NCBI RefSeq assembly: GCF_001021165.1 | Contig: NZ_AZAY01000005.1 | Coordinates: 1 to 64,000, forward strand | Direction of reading: 5' to 3' | Length of the DNA: 64,000 bases | Source: Marinitoga sp. 1197 | GTDB lineage: Bacteria > Thermotogota > Thermotogae > Petrotogales > Petrotogaceae | In this document: one piece after another, positions 1-7,813 of the stretch | Position numbering within the stretch: the first letter of the stretch is position 1 | Layout: the number at the start of each line of letters is the position of its first letter | Notes under the pieces: generated by a model | Told to the model about the DNA's origin: nothing | Database searches by the model: none | What the model saw: the letters and a program-made list of their open reading frames with translations, nothing else | Translations under genes and position numbers: made by a program

Positions 1-2
1 TA

Positions 3-416
3 TCAGATGGAGAAATAAAAAGCTTTGCCAAAGAAATAGAAAACCTATTAAGCAAAATGGACAACAGAATATTCATGGGATTAGATGAAAAATACATAAA
101 AGCAATAATGTATAGTTATCTAATACTAACGCCATATGCAATGGTAAAAATGGAATATCCAGTAGAAAATGGGTATATAGACATAGCAATGTTCAAAAGG
201 TATGAAGAAGTGCCATATGAAGCAATAATAGAAGTAAAATACATAAAACAAAAAGAATACACAGAAGAAAAATTAAAAAGAAAAATAAAACAGGCAAAAG
301 AACAAATAGAAAAATACAAGAAATCATATGAATTGGATTATAAAAGAGAAGACTTAAAAAAATTCATAGTTATTTTTGTTGGAAAAGAAGCAAAATATGT
401 AGAAGAAATTAAATAG
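3..416 (+). CDS. DUF1703/AAA-ATPase-like protein, C-terminal part (PD-(D/E)XK-like end)
   Basis: The frame is open from the window edge, so this is the 3' part of a longer gene. The visible part reads YIDIAMFKRYEEVPYEAIIEVKY, i.e. a D...E-x-K pattern (IDI, then IIEVKY) typical of PD-(D/E)XK nuclease-like folds, followed by a Lys/Glu-rich helix with a QAKEQIEKY motif. That combination is the usual C-terminus of the AAA-ATPase-like DUF1703 family, which is multi-copy in Thermotogota and often linked to mobile DNA. The biological role of that family is not known. The N-terminal ATPase domain would lie outside the window. Confidence 0.6.
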   Translation, partial: SDGEIKSFAKEIENLLSKMDNRIFMGLDEKYIKAIMYSYLILTPYAMVKMEYPVENGYIDIAMFKRYEEVPYEAIIEVKYIKQKEYTEEKLKRKIKQAKEQIEKYKKSYELDYKREDLKKFIVIFVGKEAKYVEEIK

Positions 417-481
417 TAATATTCAAAAAGATGTTGAATAATAAAATGTAACTATAATTATAAAACTATTGTAATAAAAGG

Positions 482-510
482 TTGACAAATATAAAGTAAT
501 TTGTTATAAT
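482..510 (+). promoter_or_regulatory. Strong sigma-A-type promoter
   Basis: TTGACA (482-487), a 17-bp spacer and TATAAT (505-510): a perfect consensus. It drives only a 12-codon ORF and then a terminator. Confidence 0.75.
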
Positions 511-543
511 TATAAAAAACAAATATTTTGGGATGGGGATATT

Positions 544-582
544 ATGTTAAATAATAAAAACAGAAAAATTAATATAAAATAA
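544..582 (+). CDS. Tiny ORF (12 aa) between promoter and terminator
   Basis: ATG at 544 after a G-rich stretch (GGGATGGGGA) reads MLNNKNRKINIK and stops at 582, where the terminator begins. It is basic, without hydrophobic parts. It may be a leader peptide or simply chance coding in a roughly 100-nt RNA; nothing shows that it is translated. Confidence 0.3.
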   Translation: MLNNKNRKINIK

Positions 583-613
583 AAAAAGCCTGGCTTGGAG
601 CCGGGCTTTTTTG
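582..613 (+). terminator. Intrinsic terminator
   Basis: AAAAGCCTGGC, loop TTGGA, GCCGGGCTTTTTT: an 11-bp stem with one G-U pair and a T run. With the promoter at 482-510 it bounds a transcript of about 95 nt. Confidence 0.8.
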
Positions 614-885
614 TTTCTTTGAATTAATATATCAAGTGATATATTAATTTTGTTTTTCATGAAAGTTTTCCGAAACAGCAAAGAATTGCTTAGTATTATT
701 ACGGTTCTCCCACGAAAAGAGTGGGTAATTAGGAAAAAGGCAATTTACCTAAAGCCAAAAAAATAGTAATGGATAAATACTTAAAAGATTTAAAACCATA
801 AGCTCTTTTGAAAAAATGGTTTTTTGCTAATTTTGTTTCTAATTCTTAATCCCTTTTTTTTAACATTCTTGTAGTTGTTTTTACA
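614..885. other. Gene-poor stretch with a decayed reading frame
   Basis: No intact gene is seen. A frame from 704 to 801 ends in ...YLKDLKP but is broken by TAG TAA after a run of seven A (about 762-768); one more A would restore it. This looks like the 3' end of an unrecognised, eroded gene. A boxA-like string AGCTCTTTTGAAAA begins at about 801. Confidence 0.3.
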
Positions 886-1132
886 TTTTGGAAATCCCCT
901 TTTTATTAACTTTTCTCAACTCTTTTCTTTTCATTTGCCTCACCTCTCTCATCTCTTCATTTAAAATAAAAACAATCAATATAATAATTTAAATTAGTAT
1001 AATTCTGATTAGTATAAAAAATCCGGCACTCACTAACACATTACAGAGATCAGCACATTTAAATAGCACCGTCTCTTTAAAGCAGGAATGCCGGAATAAT
1101 GCAGGGTTGTGCCGGTATTTATTTCAAGGAGG
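886..1132 (-). repeat. Inverted copy of the phage pre-terminase region
   Basis: The reverse complement of this stretch matches about 38101-38352 closely, from the sequence just after the phage tRNA, through the structured element and the double TATACTAAT motif, into the first codons of the small terminase gene. The match stops near TTTCCAAAAG on one side and at TCCCTCCTTG on the other. Some stem bases differ between the copies. It is either debris of a related prophage or a second packaging/regulatory site. Confidence 0.85.
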
Positions 1133-1160
1133 GATATTTAAATTTAAAATAAAAATCTTA

Positions 1161-1189
1161 TTGACAATACATCATATTTGATGTATAAT
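1161..1189 (+). promoter_or_regulatory. Toxin-antitoxin promoter with embedded operator
   Basis: TTGACA (1161-1166), 17 bp, TATAAT (1184-1189). The spacer contains a perfect inverted repeat, ATACATCA-TATT-TGATGTAT (1167-1186), running into the -10 box. It is well placed for repression by the antitoxin encoded downstream. Confidence 0.75.
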
Positions 1190-1218
1190 TATAATATAAA
1201 TAAAAAAAGAGGGAAATT

Positions 1219-1596
1219 ATGGAAAATATAGAAATCAAATTTGATACCAAAGTAGAAAAATACTTGAGAAAATTAGAAAATAGTTCAAAAAATGAAGATA
1301 TAGAACTTCTTGCTGAAATTTTCAGGACACTTGAATTATTAAAAAAATTAGGTACATCTCTAGGATCACCCTATTCTAAAATTATCAAAGGTTATAAATA
1401 TAAAAACATTTCTTTGAGAGAACTAAGAATAAAATCTCACGTCCAATTAAGAATTTTTTATTTCATAAAAAATAATGTTATATTTATTTTATTCGATTAT
1501 AATATAAAGAAAACACAAAAATTTGGTTCAACTATATTAGATCCTATTTTCAGAAAAATGAAAAGAATAATAAATGAAATGGAGGAATCAACATGA
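1219..1596 (+). CDS. RelE/HigB-type toxin (Gp49-like)
   Basis: A 125-aa protein with the RelE/ParE-superfamily layout: an N-terminal helical pair (residues 1-50), then a beta-rich core with LRELRIKSHVQLRIFYF (about 66-82) and a second strand VIFILFDYNIKK. The L-x-E-x-R ... R-x-x-Y/F pattern is typical of the phage-derived Gp49/HigB family, ribosome-dependent mRNA interferases. The toxin comes first and its stop overlaps the antitoxin start by 4 bp, the order seen in HigBA. The start is fixed by GAGGG 6 nt upstream. Catalytic residues were not proven by alignment. Confidence 0.75.
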   Translation: MENIEIKFDTKVEKYLRKLENSSKNEDIELLAEIFRTLELLKKLGTSLGSPYSKIIKGYKYKNISLRELRIKSHVQLRIFYFIKNNVIFILFDYNIKKTQKFGSTILDPIFRKMKRIINEMEEST

Positions 1597-1877
1597 GTAA
1601 AGTAAAATTGTATGATTTTGACGAATATAAAAAACAAGCTTTAAAAAGAAATTCAAAACTAAAAGAAAAGTATGATGATCTTGATTTAAAATATCAAGTT
1701 ATAGCTGCAGTTATTGAATATCGCAAAAAAAACAATTTAACTCAGCAAGAGTTTGCTCGCAAAATTGGAATTTCTCAACAAGCACTCTCGAGGTTTGAGC
1801 GTGGAATAATTAATCCAAGGGTCGATTTTTTAAACAAAATTCTTAGAGCTGCTGGAAAAACGGTTATAATAAAATAA
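1593..1877 (+). CDS. HigA-type XRE antitoxin
   Basis: A 94-aa protein. Residues about 45-90 form a clear helix-turn-helix (LTQQEFARKIGISQQALSRF) followed by the XRE continuation ERGIINPRVDFLNKIL. It should neutralise the preceding toxin and repress the shared promoter through the palindrome at 1167-1186. GGAGG lies 8 nt before the ATG, inside the toxin gene, which suggests translational coupling. Confidence 0.8.
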   Translation: MSKVKLYDFDEYKKQALKRNSKLKEKYDDLDLKYQVIAAVIEYRKKNNLTQQEFARKIGISQQALSRFERGIINPRVDFLNKILRAAGKTVIIK

Positions 1878-1887
1878 AGAGGAGTAT

Positions 1888-1929
1888 TGTATTTGTCAAG
1901 TGAACGGAGGACGTGATTACAATTGAAAA
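1888..1929 (+). repeat. Short repeat, possible insertion-sequence end (copy 1)
   Basis: TGTATTTGTCAAGTGAACGG... is nearly identical to 12235-12275 and partly to 11093 onward. In each case it marks an abrupt junction next to phage-derived debris. The TGT start and the recurrence suggest an IS terminus, perhaps IS21-like; no transposase remains nearby. Confidence 0.45.
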
Positions 1930-2067
1930 ATGGTTCTTTCTAAAATTACTTGAAGATTTTTATTAAACTCTTTAGTATTACACTATTTAAATCAAAAAGA
2001 TTTATTATTGCTAGATATTTATTATAATTCAAGCGATATATATGTTATATTCGTTTTTTTATCAAGT

Positions 2068-2216
2068 AAAATCAGAAAAACCCTGAAGTTATAAATAATT
2101 ACATTAATTTAAATGCACCAGATAGTTTTATATTGGACGGAAAACAAACTTTCAAAGAGTTTTTATCAGAAATAATTCAAGAATTGTATAATGAAGGGCA
2201 AATTAAGTTTGCATAA
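2068..2216 (+). pseudogene. Fragment of a tape measure gene 3' end
   Basis: This stretch matches the last part of the phage tape measure gene (53530-53680): both end in a frame reading ...GKQTFKEFL...QELxxEGQIKFA followed by a stop. Only the C-terminal 40-50 codons survive, next to a repeat that resembles an IS end. It comes from a different but related phage, because the sequence has diverged (for example a TSEIIQEL-like reading instead of TITMQEL). Confidence 0.75.
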
Positions 2217-2221
2217 GGAAT

Positions 2222-2252
2222 AATGGGGAGAATTTCTCCCCATTTTATTTTA
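2222..2252. terminator. Bidirectional terminator
   Basis: AATGGGGAGA-ATT-TCTCCCCATT with a T run on the plus side. It sits between the tape measure fragment and the minus-strand gene that ends at 2245. Confidence 0.65.
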
Positions 2253-2637
2253 CCAATGTACTATTTAAAAATTCTTCTATGTTTTTTTGGGTAATTCTAT
2301 ATGTTTTTCCAACTCGAGAAGCTCTAATTTTTCCTGTTCTAATGTATCTTCTTACAGTATCAGAATTTACTTTTAATATTTTAGCAACTTCAGCAGGAGT
2401 GTAAACTTTTAAAGAATCAGCATCGTTTAAAGATTCAACTTGAATATTTTTAGGAGTATATCCATAAGTTTCTTTGAAATCGAGAATTTCTATTCCTATA
2501 ACATTTCCATTTTCATCAATGTCAGCATTGAATGTCATATCATCATTTAAAGATATTGTTTTAACTATTTTATTATTTTTCTCCTTTGAAAAATAAATAT
2601 ATGCAGAATCAGTTGATTTTTCATAAGTCATTCTCAT
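2245..2637 (-). CDS. DUF2283 plus helix-turn-helix protein, likely antitoxin/regulator
   Basis: About 130 aa. Residues 1-55 have the DUF2283 signature (TYEKSTDSAYIYFS, then DIDENGNVIGIEILD). Residues 78-125 form an excisionase/MerR-like winged helix (YTPAEVAKILKVNSDTVRRY, IRASRVGKTYRI). The third ATG of the frame is preferred because AAGGAGG then sits 7 nt away. It lies 48 bp downstream of the DUF4258 gene on the same strand. DUF4258-DUF2283 pairs recur in prokaryotic genomes and behave like toxin-antitoxin modules, so an antitoxin role is inferred. Confidence 0.65.
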   Translation of the reverse strand: MRMTYEKSTDSAYIYFSKEKNNKIVKTISLNDDMTFNADIDENGNVIGIEILDFKETYGYTPKNIQVESLNDADSLKVYTPAEVAKILKVNSDTVRRYIRTGKIRASRVGKTYRITQKNIEEFLNSTLVK

Positions 2638-2685
2638 GATCATACCTCCTTTGAATTCGATTTTTCTATATAAAGTGAGCCGGGA

Positions 2686-2904
2686 TTAACCCAGCGTCAC
2701 AGTTATTACAATTTTTTTGTTATTTTCTTCAACATAAACAATACGGATAATTTTAGAATTAAGTGTTTTTATTGAAATCCTTTTATTACCTTTTCCGGGG
2801 TGGATGATATCTGGATTCTCAAGTGTTTCAAGTACATCATTCTTAGATATTCCTCTTTCTTCAGCTCTTTGTAGGGCGTGGAGGCTAAATTCAATATCTA
2901 TAAT
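2686..2904 (-). CDS. DUF4258-type small protein with a non-ATG start (toxin-like)
   Basis: A 72-codon frame reading IDIEFSLHALQRAEERGIS, HPGKGNKRISIKTL, IIRIVYVEENNKKIVITVTL fits DUF4258: the H-A-x-x-R-x-x-E-R-G-I motif, then a central strand and a final I-V-T-V-x strand. No ATG, GTG or TTG precedes the conserved part; GGAGG is followed by ATT (2904) and ATA. Either ATT/ATA is used as the start or the start codon has mutated and the gene is dying. A good promoter lies just upstream. Confidence 0.6.
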   Translation of the reverse strand: MIDIEFSLHALQRAEERGISKNDVLETLENPDIIHPGKGNKRISIKTLNSKIIRIVYVEENNKKIVITVTLG

Positions 2905-2933
2905 ACCACCTCCAAAGATTTATTAACAATATT

Positions 2934-2962
2934 ATTATACAATATTTTATATATTTTATCAA
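2934..2962 (-). promoter_or_regulatory. Promoter of the DUF4258/DUF2283 pair
   Basis: On the minus strand: TTGATA (2962-2957), a 17-bp spacer and TATAAT (2939-2934), about 30 bp ahead of the ribosome binding site. Confidence 0.65.
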
Positions 2963-2996
2963 GTGTTTATATGTGTTTATAATATTTTATATTTGA

Positions 2997-3090
2997 AAGG
3001 AGTGAAAATATTGCAAGAAGTGAAATAAAGCCAAGCGAAATTCAGATTATAAGTGTTATGGATGATGTTGGTGTAAATGGTAAAATAAAA
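2997..3090 (+). pseudogene. Fragment of a phage tail gene 5' end
   Basis: It matches the start of the gene at 54377: ribosome binding site, then SEIKPSEIQIISVMDDV. The initiating ATG has become TTG and the frame decays after about 25 codons. In the phage this gene follows the tape measure gene with one cargo gene between, so this fragment and 2068-2216 come from neighbouring genes of one older prophage. Confidence 0.7.
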
Positions 3091-3288
3091 AAGAACAAAA
3101 AGAGGAAAATAAAAATGTGCAAAATAGATAAAAAAACAAAGAAACAGTTTTAATTATCCATGTTGGAATGTATATAAATATTGCAAGATATTCGAGATGG
3201 ATAAAATAATTAGATATTTTATTTATTAATAAAAGATAATGAAAAAGACGATGTTATAAGTGTTAATATTTTAGAGGTTGGAGGTAAT
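3091..3288. other. Non-coding junction with IS-like debris
   Basis: No gene. TTTTAATTATCCATGTTGGA (about 3150-3169) recalls TTTTAATCATCTATATTGGA at 11191-11210, within the proposed IS remnant there. Confidence 0.3.
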
Positions 3289-3640
3289 TTGAAAAAAGTA
3301 TTGACTATAGGTGAAATGTTAATTGATTTTATATGTTTGGATAAAAATAAAGATTTATCAAAAGGAGTTCGTTTTGAAAAAAAAGCTGGTGGAGCTCCAG
3401 CAAATGTTGCTGCTGTTGTATCTCTTTTAGGTGGTGAAAGTTCGATTTTAGGAAATGTAGGAAATGATTCTTTGGGTATTTTTCTAGTAAATAAGATGAA
3501 GGAATATAATGTAGATATTTCTCTAAAGGGGAAAAAGATTGTTTTAAGATTGTTAAGTTTGCTAATGAAGTAGGAGAAATGATTTGTACAAAAAAGGAGC
3601 GTTAATAGCTTTAGAGGACATAAGAAAAAGGGTGGGTTAA
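3289..3640 (+). pseudogene. PfkB-family sugar kinase (fructokinase-like) remnant
   Basis: The first 80 codons are a normal ribokinase/fructokinase N-terminus: LTIGEMLIDFI, then AGGAPANVAAVVSLLGG and GNVGNDSLG. The frame then jumps to a piece of the family's C-terminus (FKIVKFANEVGEMICTKK, then GALIALEDIRKRV). The centre, including the catalytic D-x-N-x-R-x-x-L/W region and the GAGD anion hole, is gone. At least two frame changes occur, one at a run of A near 3590. It cannot make an active kinase. Confidence 0.8.
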
Positions 3641-3650
3641 TTCCCTTTTT
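3625..3650. terminator. Bidirectional terminator
   Basis: AAAAAGGG ... CCCTTTTT hairpin between the convergent kinase remnant and dehydrogenase gene. Confidence 0.6.
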
Positions 3651-4628
3651 AAACTACGATATTTTGATTTAGTATCCCATTTTTAAAATTATTAATATTT
3701 TCTAATGTGGTTTCAGCAATATTAGTTAAAGCTTCTTGAGTAAAAAAACCTTGATGACCAGTAATTAATACATTTGGAAATGTAGTTAGTCTAAGAAATG
3801 TTTCATCATCAATGATTTCTTCTGATAAATCTTCAAAGAAAATATTTTCTTCTTCTTCATAAACATCTAATCCAAGATAACCTATTTTTTTGATTTCAAT
3901 CCATCTATTACAGCTTTTGTATCTATTAAACCTCCGCGGCTTGTGTTTATTATCATTACACCCTTTTTCATCAAATTAATTGTATTTTTATTTATGATAT
4001 GGTATGTATCTTTATTTAAAGGACAGTGTAAAGAAATAATATCTGATTTTTTAAATAATGTATTTAAATCAACATATTCTCCAATAAATTTATCATTTAG
4101 GAATTTGTCATATCCTAAAATTTTCATGACAAACCCTTTTAAAATATTTGCTGTAATTCTTCCGATTTTTCCAGTGCCAATAATACCAACAATTTTTCCA
4201 TGCAAATCGAACCCTAATAAACCATCGAGTGAAAAATTATTTTCTCTTATTCTTAAATAAGATTTATGAATTTTTCTATTTAATGAAAGAATTAAAGCTA
4301 TTGTATGTTTTGCAACAGCATATGGTGAATATTTTGGAACATGTACGACTTTTATGTTATATTTTTTTGCAGCTGAAATATCGACATGGTTAAATCCTGC
4401 AGATCTTAAAGCAATTAATTTAATTCCATTTTCTTTAAATATTTTAATTCCATTTTCATTTAGATTGTCGTTTACAAAAGCACAAACAACATCATAATCT
4501 TTTGCTAAAATAGCAGTTTTTTCATTTAATTTTGATTCAAAATACTTAATGTCAAAATTATACTTTTTATTTGCATGATTAAAAAATTCTATATCATATT
4601 TTTTTGTACTAAAAAAAGCAATTTTCAT
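3649..4628 (-). pseudogene. D-2-hydroxyacid dehydrogenase (D-lactate dehydrogenase-like), frameshifted
   Basis: The protein would have about 326 aa, normal for the family. Seen in order: the N-terminal catalytic half-domain, SAGFNHVDISAAK, the NAD-binding GxGxxG (GIIGTGKIGRIT), HCPLNKDTYHIIN, and NTSRGGLID. The frame stops at TAG after a run of seven A (about 3890-3896). One extra A restores KKIGYLGLDVYEEE..., including the family's GHQGFFTQEAL end with its catalytic His. The ATG at 4628 has GAGG 8 nt upstream. It could be a true mutation, a sequencing error, or a gene rescued by slippage. Confidence 0.75.
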
Positions 4629-4832
4629 ATATATCCTCACCCTTTTGAATTAAATAATAATAGAATAATATGTTTTTAATCAGCCATATTATAGCAAATA
4701 TACTTTTCATATGATTTATAATCATATTACGACTTTTTTTGTCGAAATTAAAAAGATTTATTTTTATGTGGTAAAATAATTATAATAAGAAAAGAATAAA
4801 ATTAAGTGAAAATTTTTATTAGGGGGGATATT

Positions 4833-7811
4833 ATGTATCATAAAATTAAGCATGAAATATTAAGAATAAAAAAAATGATAGACGATATTTATCCATATCA
4901 ATATATAGATATTATTCCTATTAATAATTGGGAATTTTTTCAAAGTGGAAAAAGTTTTGAGGTAAGTGTTGGTTTTGAATGGGAATATAAACCTTTTCCA
5001 GTTGTTTTTAGAAAAAAGTTAAAAGTACCACATGATTATTATGGTGAATTCTGGTTTGGTGGTGAAACATTAATAAAGATAGATGGAAATCCTTATGGTG
5101 AAATAAATGAATATCATAAAGAAATAGATTTATCTTTTATAGCAGATGGTAAAGAACATTTATTTGAAGCTGAGACAGTTCCTTATAATCTTTTTGGAAT
5201 CCCATCTAAAAAAACTATATTTAAAAGAGCAAATTTAATAAAAATAAATCGTGGTATGAGAAAATTAATACGATATTTTATAGGAATATCCCAATTAATA
5301 GAGATTTCTAAGAATGATTCATTAAATGATGAATTATCCAGTTTGGTTAATTTAACCTTTCATAAAATAGATATTCCTCATAAAACTTCTGAATATCTTT
5401 CAGCAATAAATAACTCACCAAATTTATATAATCAACTTTCATCTGTCTGGTCAAGACCAAAATTTGAAAAATTCAATGGTATGAATATTGATGTATCTGA
5501 GGCATTGAATTTTTTAGAGATAAATTTAAAAAAATTACATAAAAAATATCCGAAAATAGGAAATGTATATGTTGTTGGCCATGCGCATATTGATTATGCG
5601 TGGCTCTGGCCTATTGAAGAAACTAAAAGAAAGATAAAGAGGACATTTTCAAATGCAACTTTACTTGCTAAAAAGTATCCATATTTTACATTTATACAAT
5701 CCAGCCCTCAAATGTATGAGGATATAAAAAATGATATTAATCTGTTTGATCAGATAAAAAAACTTTCAGATAAAGGTATGTGGGATCTAAATGGCGGTAT
5801 GTGGGTAGAATCTGATACAAAAATACCTTCTATTGAATCGCTAATTAGACAATTTTATTATGCGCAAAAATTTTTTAAAGAAAAGTTTGGAAAATACTCT
5901 AATGTATGCTGGTTACCAGATGTTTTTGGATTTTCATGGATATTGCCTCAAATTGCAAAACAGGCAGGAGTAAAGTATTTTTTCACTACTAAATTAACCT
6001 GGAATGAAAAAAATGAGTTTCCATATGATATATGTTATTGGCGTGGAATTGACGGAAGTGAAATTTTATATCATAGTTTTAATAATCCAAAGGAAGGTTA
6101 TAATGGACATTTGGATGCAGAATGTGTATTAAAGACATTTAATAATTTTAGAAATAGAGATATATTTGATGGGACATTATTAACATATGGTTATGGTGAT
6201 GGGGGTGGTGGACCATCTGAAACACATATGATTGATTTTGAAGTAACTAATAATTTACCATATGTTCCGAATTTAATTTCCACAACAGGGAGTAAATTTT
6301 TTGAAACTTTAAACGATAATATTAAAAATAAAGAAATACCTATTTGGGATAATGAATTATATTTTGAATTCCACAGAGCGACCCATTTTTCTCAGTTAAA
6401 AACAAAGAAATTGCATAAATTGTTAGAGGATGAATTATTTTTTACAGAATATATATTGGCTTTGGAAAATAAATCATCAAAAATATTGGAGAAATCATGG
6501 AAGGTTTTATTAACAAGAGAGTTTCATGATGTTATTCCTGGTTCTTCAATTAAAGAAGTATATGAAGAATCGGAGTCCTCATTACAAAAGGAAGTAGAGA
6601 ATTGTAAGGATATAATAAGTGAAGAATTAGAAATTAGTAATGAAGCTGTATTAGTAAATTATAGTAATTATAGTAGTGATAATTATTTTATTACGGATAA
6701 ATCGTTTAAATTACCTTCTCAAAAAACATATGATGGTAAATATCTTTATATTATATCGCCTTTAAATAAATTTTCAAATAAAAAATTAGAGAAAGGAAAA
6801 CCATATATACAAAAGAAAAAAAGTGATAAAACATATAATCTTGAAAATAATAATTATTTTATAGAAATTTTGAAAGATGGTATAAAAGTTTATGATAAAA
6901 AAAAGAAAAGGTCTTTGTTTAAAGATAAAGGGAATATTTTAATGATTTATGATGATGTTCCTTTAGCTTGGGGAGCTTGGGATATAGATTATAATTATAA
7001 GTATTTTGGTGAAAAATTAGAAATTAAGGATATAAAAATTGTTGAGGATGGAATTTTTAGAAAGGTTATAAGAACGTATTATGAATATGATGGAACTGAT
7101 ATAATGCAATATATTTCATTGGTTAAAGATTCAAAGCGTATTGATATAAAAACAGTGGTTAATTGGAATTTAAGAAAAAAATTATTGAAAGTTTTATTTC
7201 CTGTAGATGTATTATCCCGGTATGCCAGATTTGATATATCTGGAGGATATATAACAAGGCCAGTTCATAAGAATACTTCGTATGAAAAAGCAATGTTTGA
7301 AGTATATATGCATAGGTGGATGGAAATATCTGAGCCGGATTTTGGTGTAGCTATTTTAAATGATGGAATATATAGTGCGTCAATTGATTATAATGTTTTA
7401 GGATTATCATTAATACACGGTCCAGTTTATCCTGATCTAAAAGCAGATGAGGGAAAACATGAATTTTTATATTCAATTATGAGTCATTCAAATAATCTTG
7501 AAGAGATATATGTTGAATCCGAAAGATTAAATAAGCCTCTTCGAATTTTAAATAAAAAAATAAAAATTGTAGATAAGTTTATTGATTTTTCACCATTGAA
7601 GGTTGTTTCTGTTTTTAAAGCAAAAAATAGATTAATAATAAGATTAGTGGAAGTTGAAGGAAAAAGAGGGTTATGTGATTTTAATGTAAAATTCGATTAT
7701 AAAAAGGCATATTTATCGGATATATTATTGGATAATTTGAAAGAAATAAAATCTTCAAAATTTCATTATAAACCATTTAAAATATATACATTAATTTTTG
7801 AGGAGGAATAA
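4833..7811 (+). CDS. Alpha-mannosidase, glycoside hydrolase family 38
   Basis: A 992-aa cytosolic enzyme (no signal peptide) expected to release alpha-mannose from oligosaccharides. GH38 landmarks: GHAHIDYAWLWP at about residues 249-260, whose H-x-H-x-D residues would bind the metal; the nucleophile region CWLPDVFGFSW with its Asp near 362; and the later R-E-F-H-D-V-I-P-G-S segment that closes the active site. The C-terminal half is the beta-sandwich typical of the family. The ATG at 4833 is chosen because AGGGGGG lies 6 nt upstream; the longer frame has no such site. The M19 dipeptidase gene follows after 2 bp, so they are co-transcribed. Confidence 0.9.
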   Translation: MYHKIKHEILRIKKMIDDIYPYQYIDIIPINNWEFFQSGKSFEVSVGFEWEYKPFPVVFRKKLKVPHDYYGEFWFGGETLIKIDGNPYGEINEYHKEIDLSFIADGKEHLFEAETVPYNLFGIPSKKTIFKRANLIKINRGMRKLIRYFIGISQLIEISKNDSLNDELSSLVNLTFHKIDIPHKTSEYLSAINNSPNLYNQLSSVWSRPKFEKFNGMNIDVSEALNFLEINLKKLHKKYPKIGNVYVVGHAHIDYAWLWPIEETKRKIKRTFSNATLLAKKYPYFTFIQSSPQMYEDIKNDINLFDQIKKLSDKGMWDLNGGMWVESDTKIPSIESLIRQFYYAQKFFKEKFGKYSNVCWLPDVFGFSWILPQIAKQAGVKYFFTTKLTWNEKNEFPYDICYWRGIDGSEILYHSFNNPKEGYNGHLDAECVLKTFNNFRNRDIFDGTLLTYGYGDGGGGPSETHMIDFEVTNNLPYVPNLISTTGSKFFETLNDNIKNKEIPIWDNELYFEFHRATHFSQLKTKKLHKLLEDELFFTEYILALENKSSKILEKSWKVLLTREFHDVIPGSSIKEVYEESESSLQKEVENCKDIISEELEISNEAVLVNYSNYSSDNYFITDKSFKLPSQKTYDGKYLYIISPLNKFSNKKLEKGKPYIQKKKSDKTYNLENNNYFIEILKDGIKVYDKKKKRSLFKDKGNILMIYDDVPLAWGAWDIDYNYKYFGEKLEIKDIKIVEDGIFRKVIRTYYEYDGTDIMQYISLVKDSKRIDIKTVVNWNLRKKLLKVLFPVDVLSRYARFDISGGYITRPVHKNTSYEKAMFEVYMHRWMEISEPDFGVAILNDGIYSASIDYNVLGLSLIHGPVYPDLKADEGKHEFLYSIMSHSNNLEEIYVESERLNKPLRILNKKIKIVDKFIDFSPLKVVSVFKAKNRLIIRLVEVEGKRGLCDFNVKFDYKKAYLSDILLDNLKEIKSSKFHYKPFKIYTLIFEEE

Positions 7812-7813
7812 AG

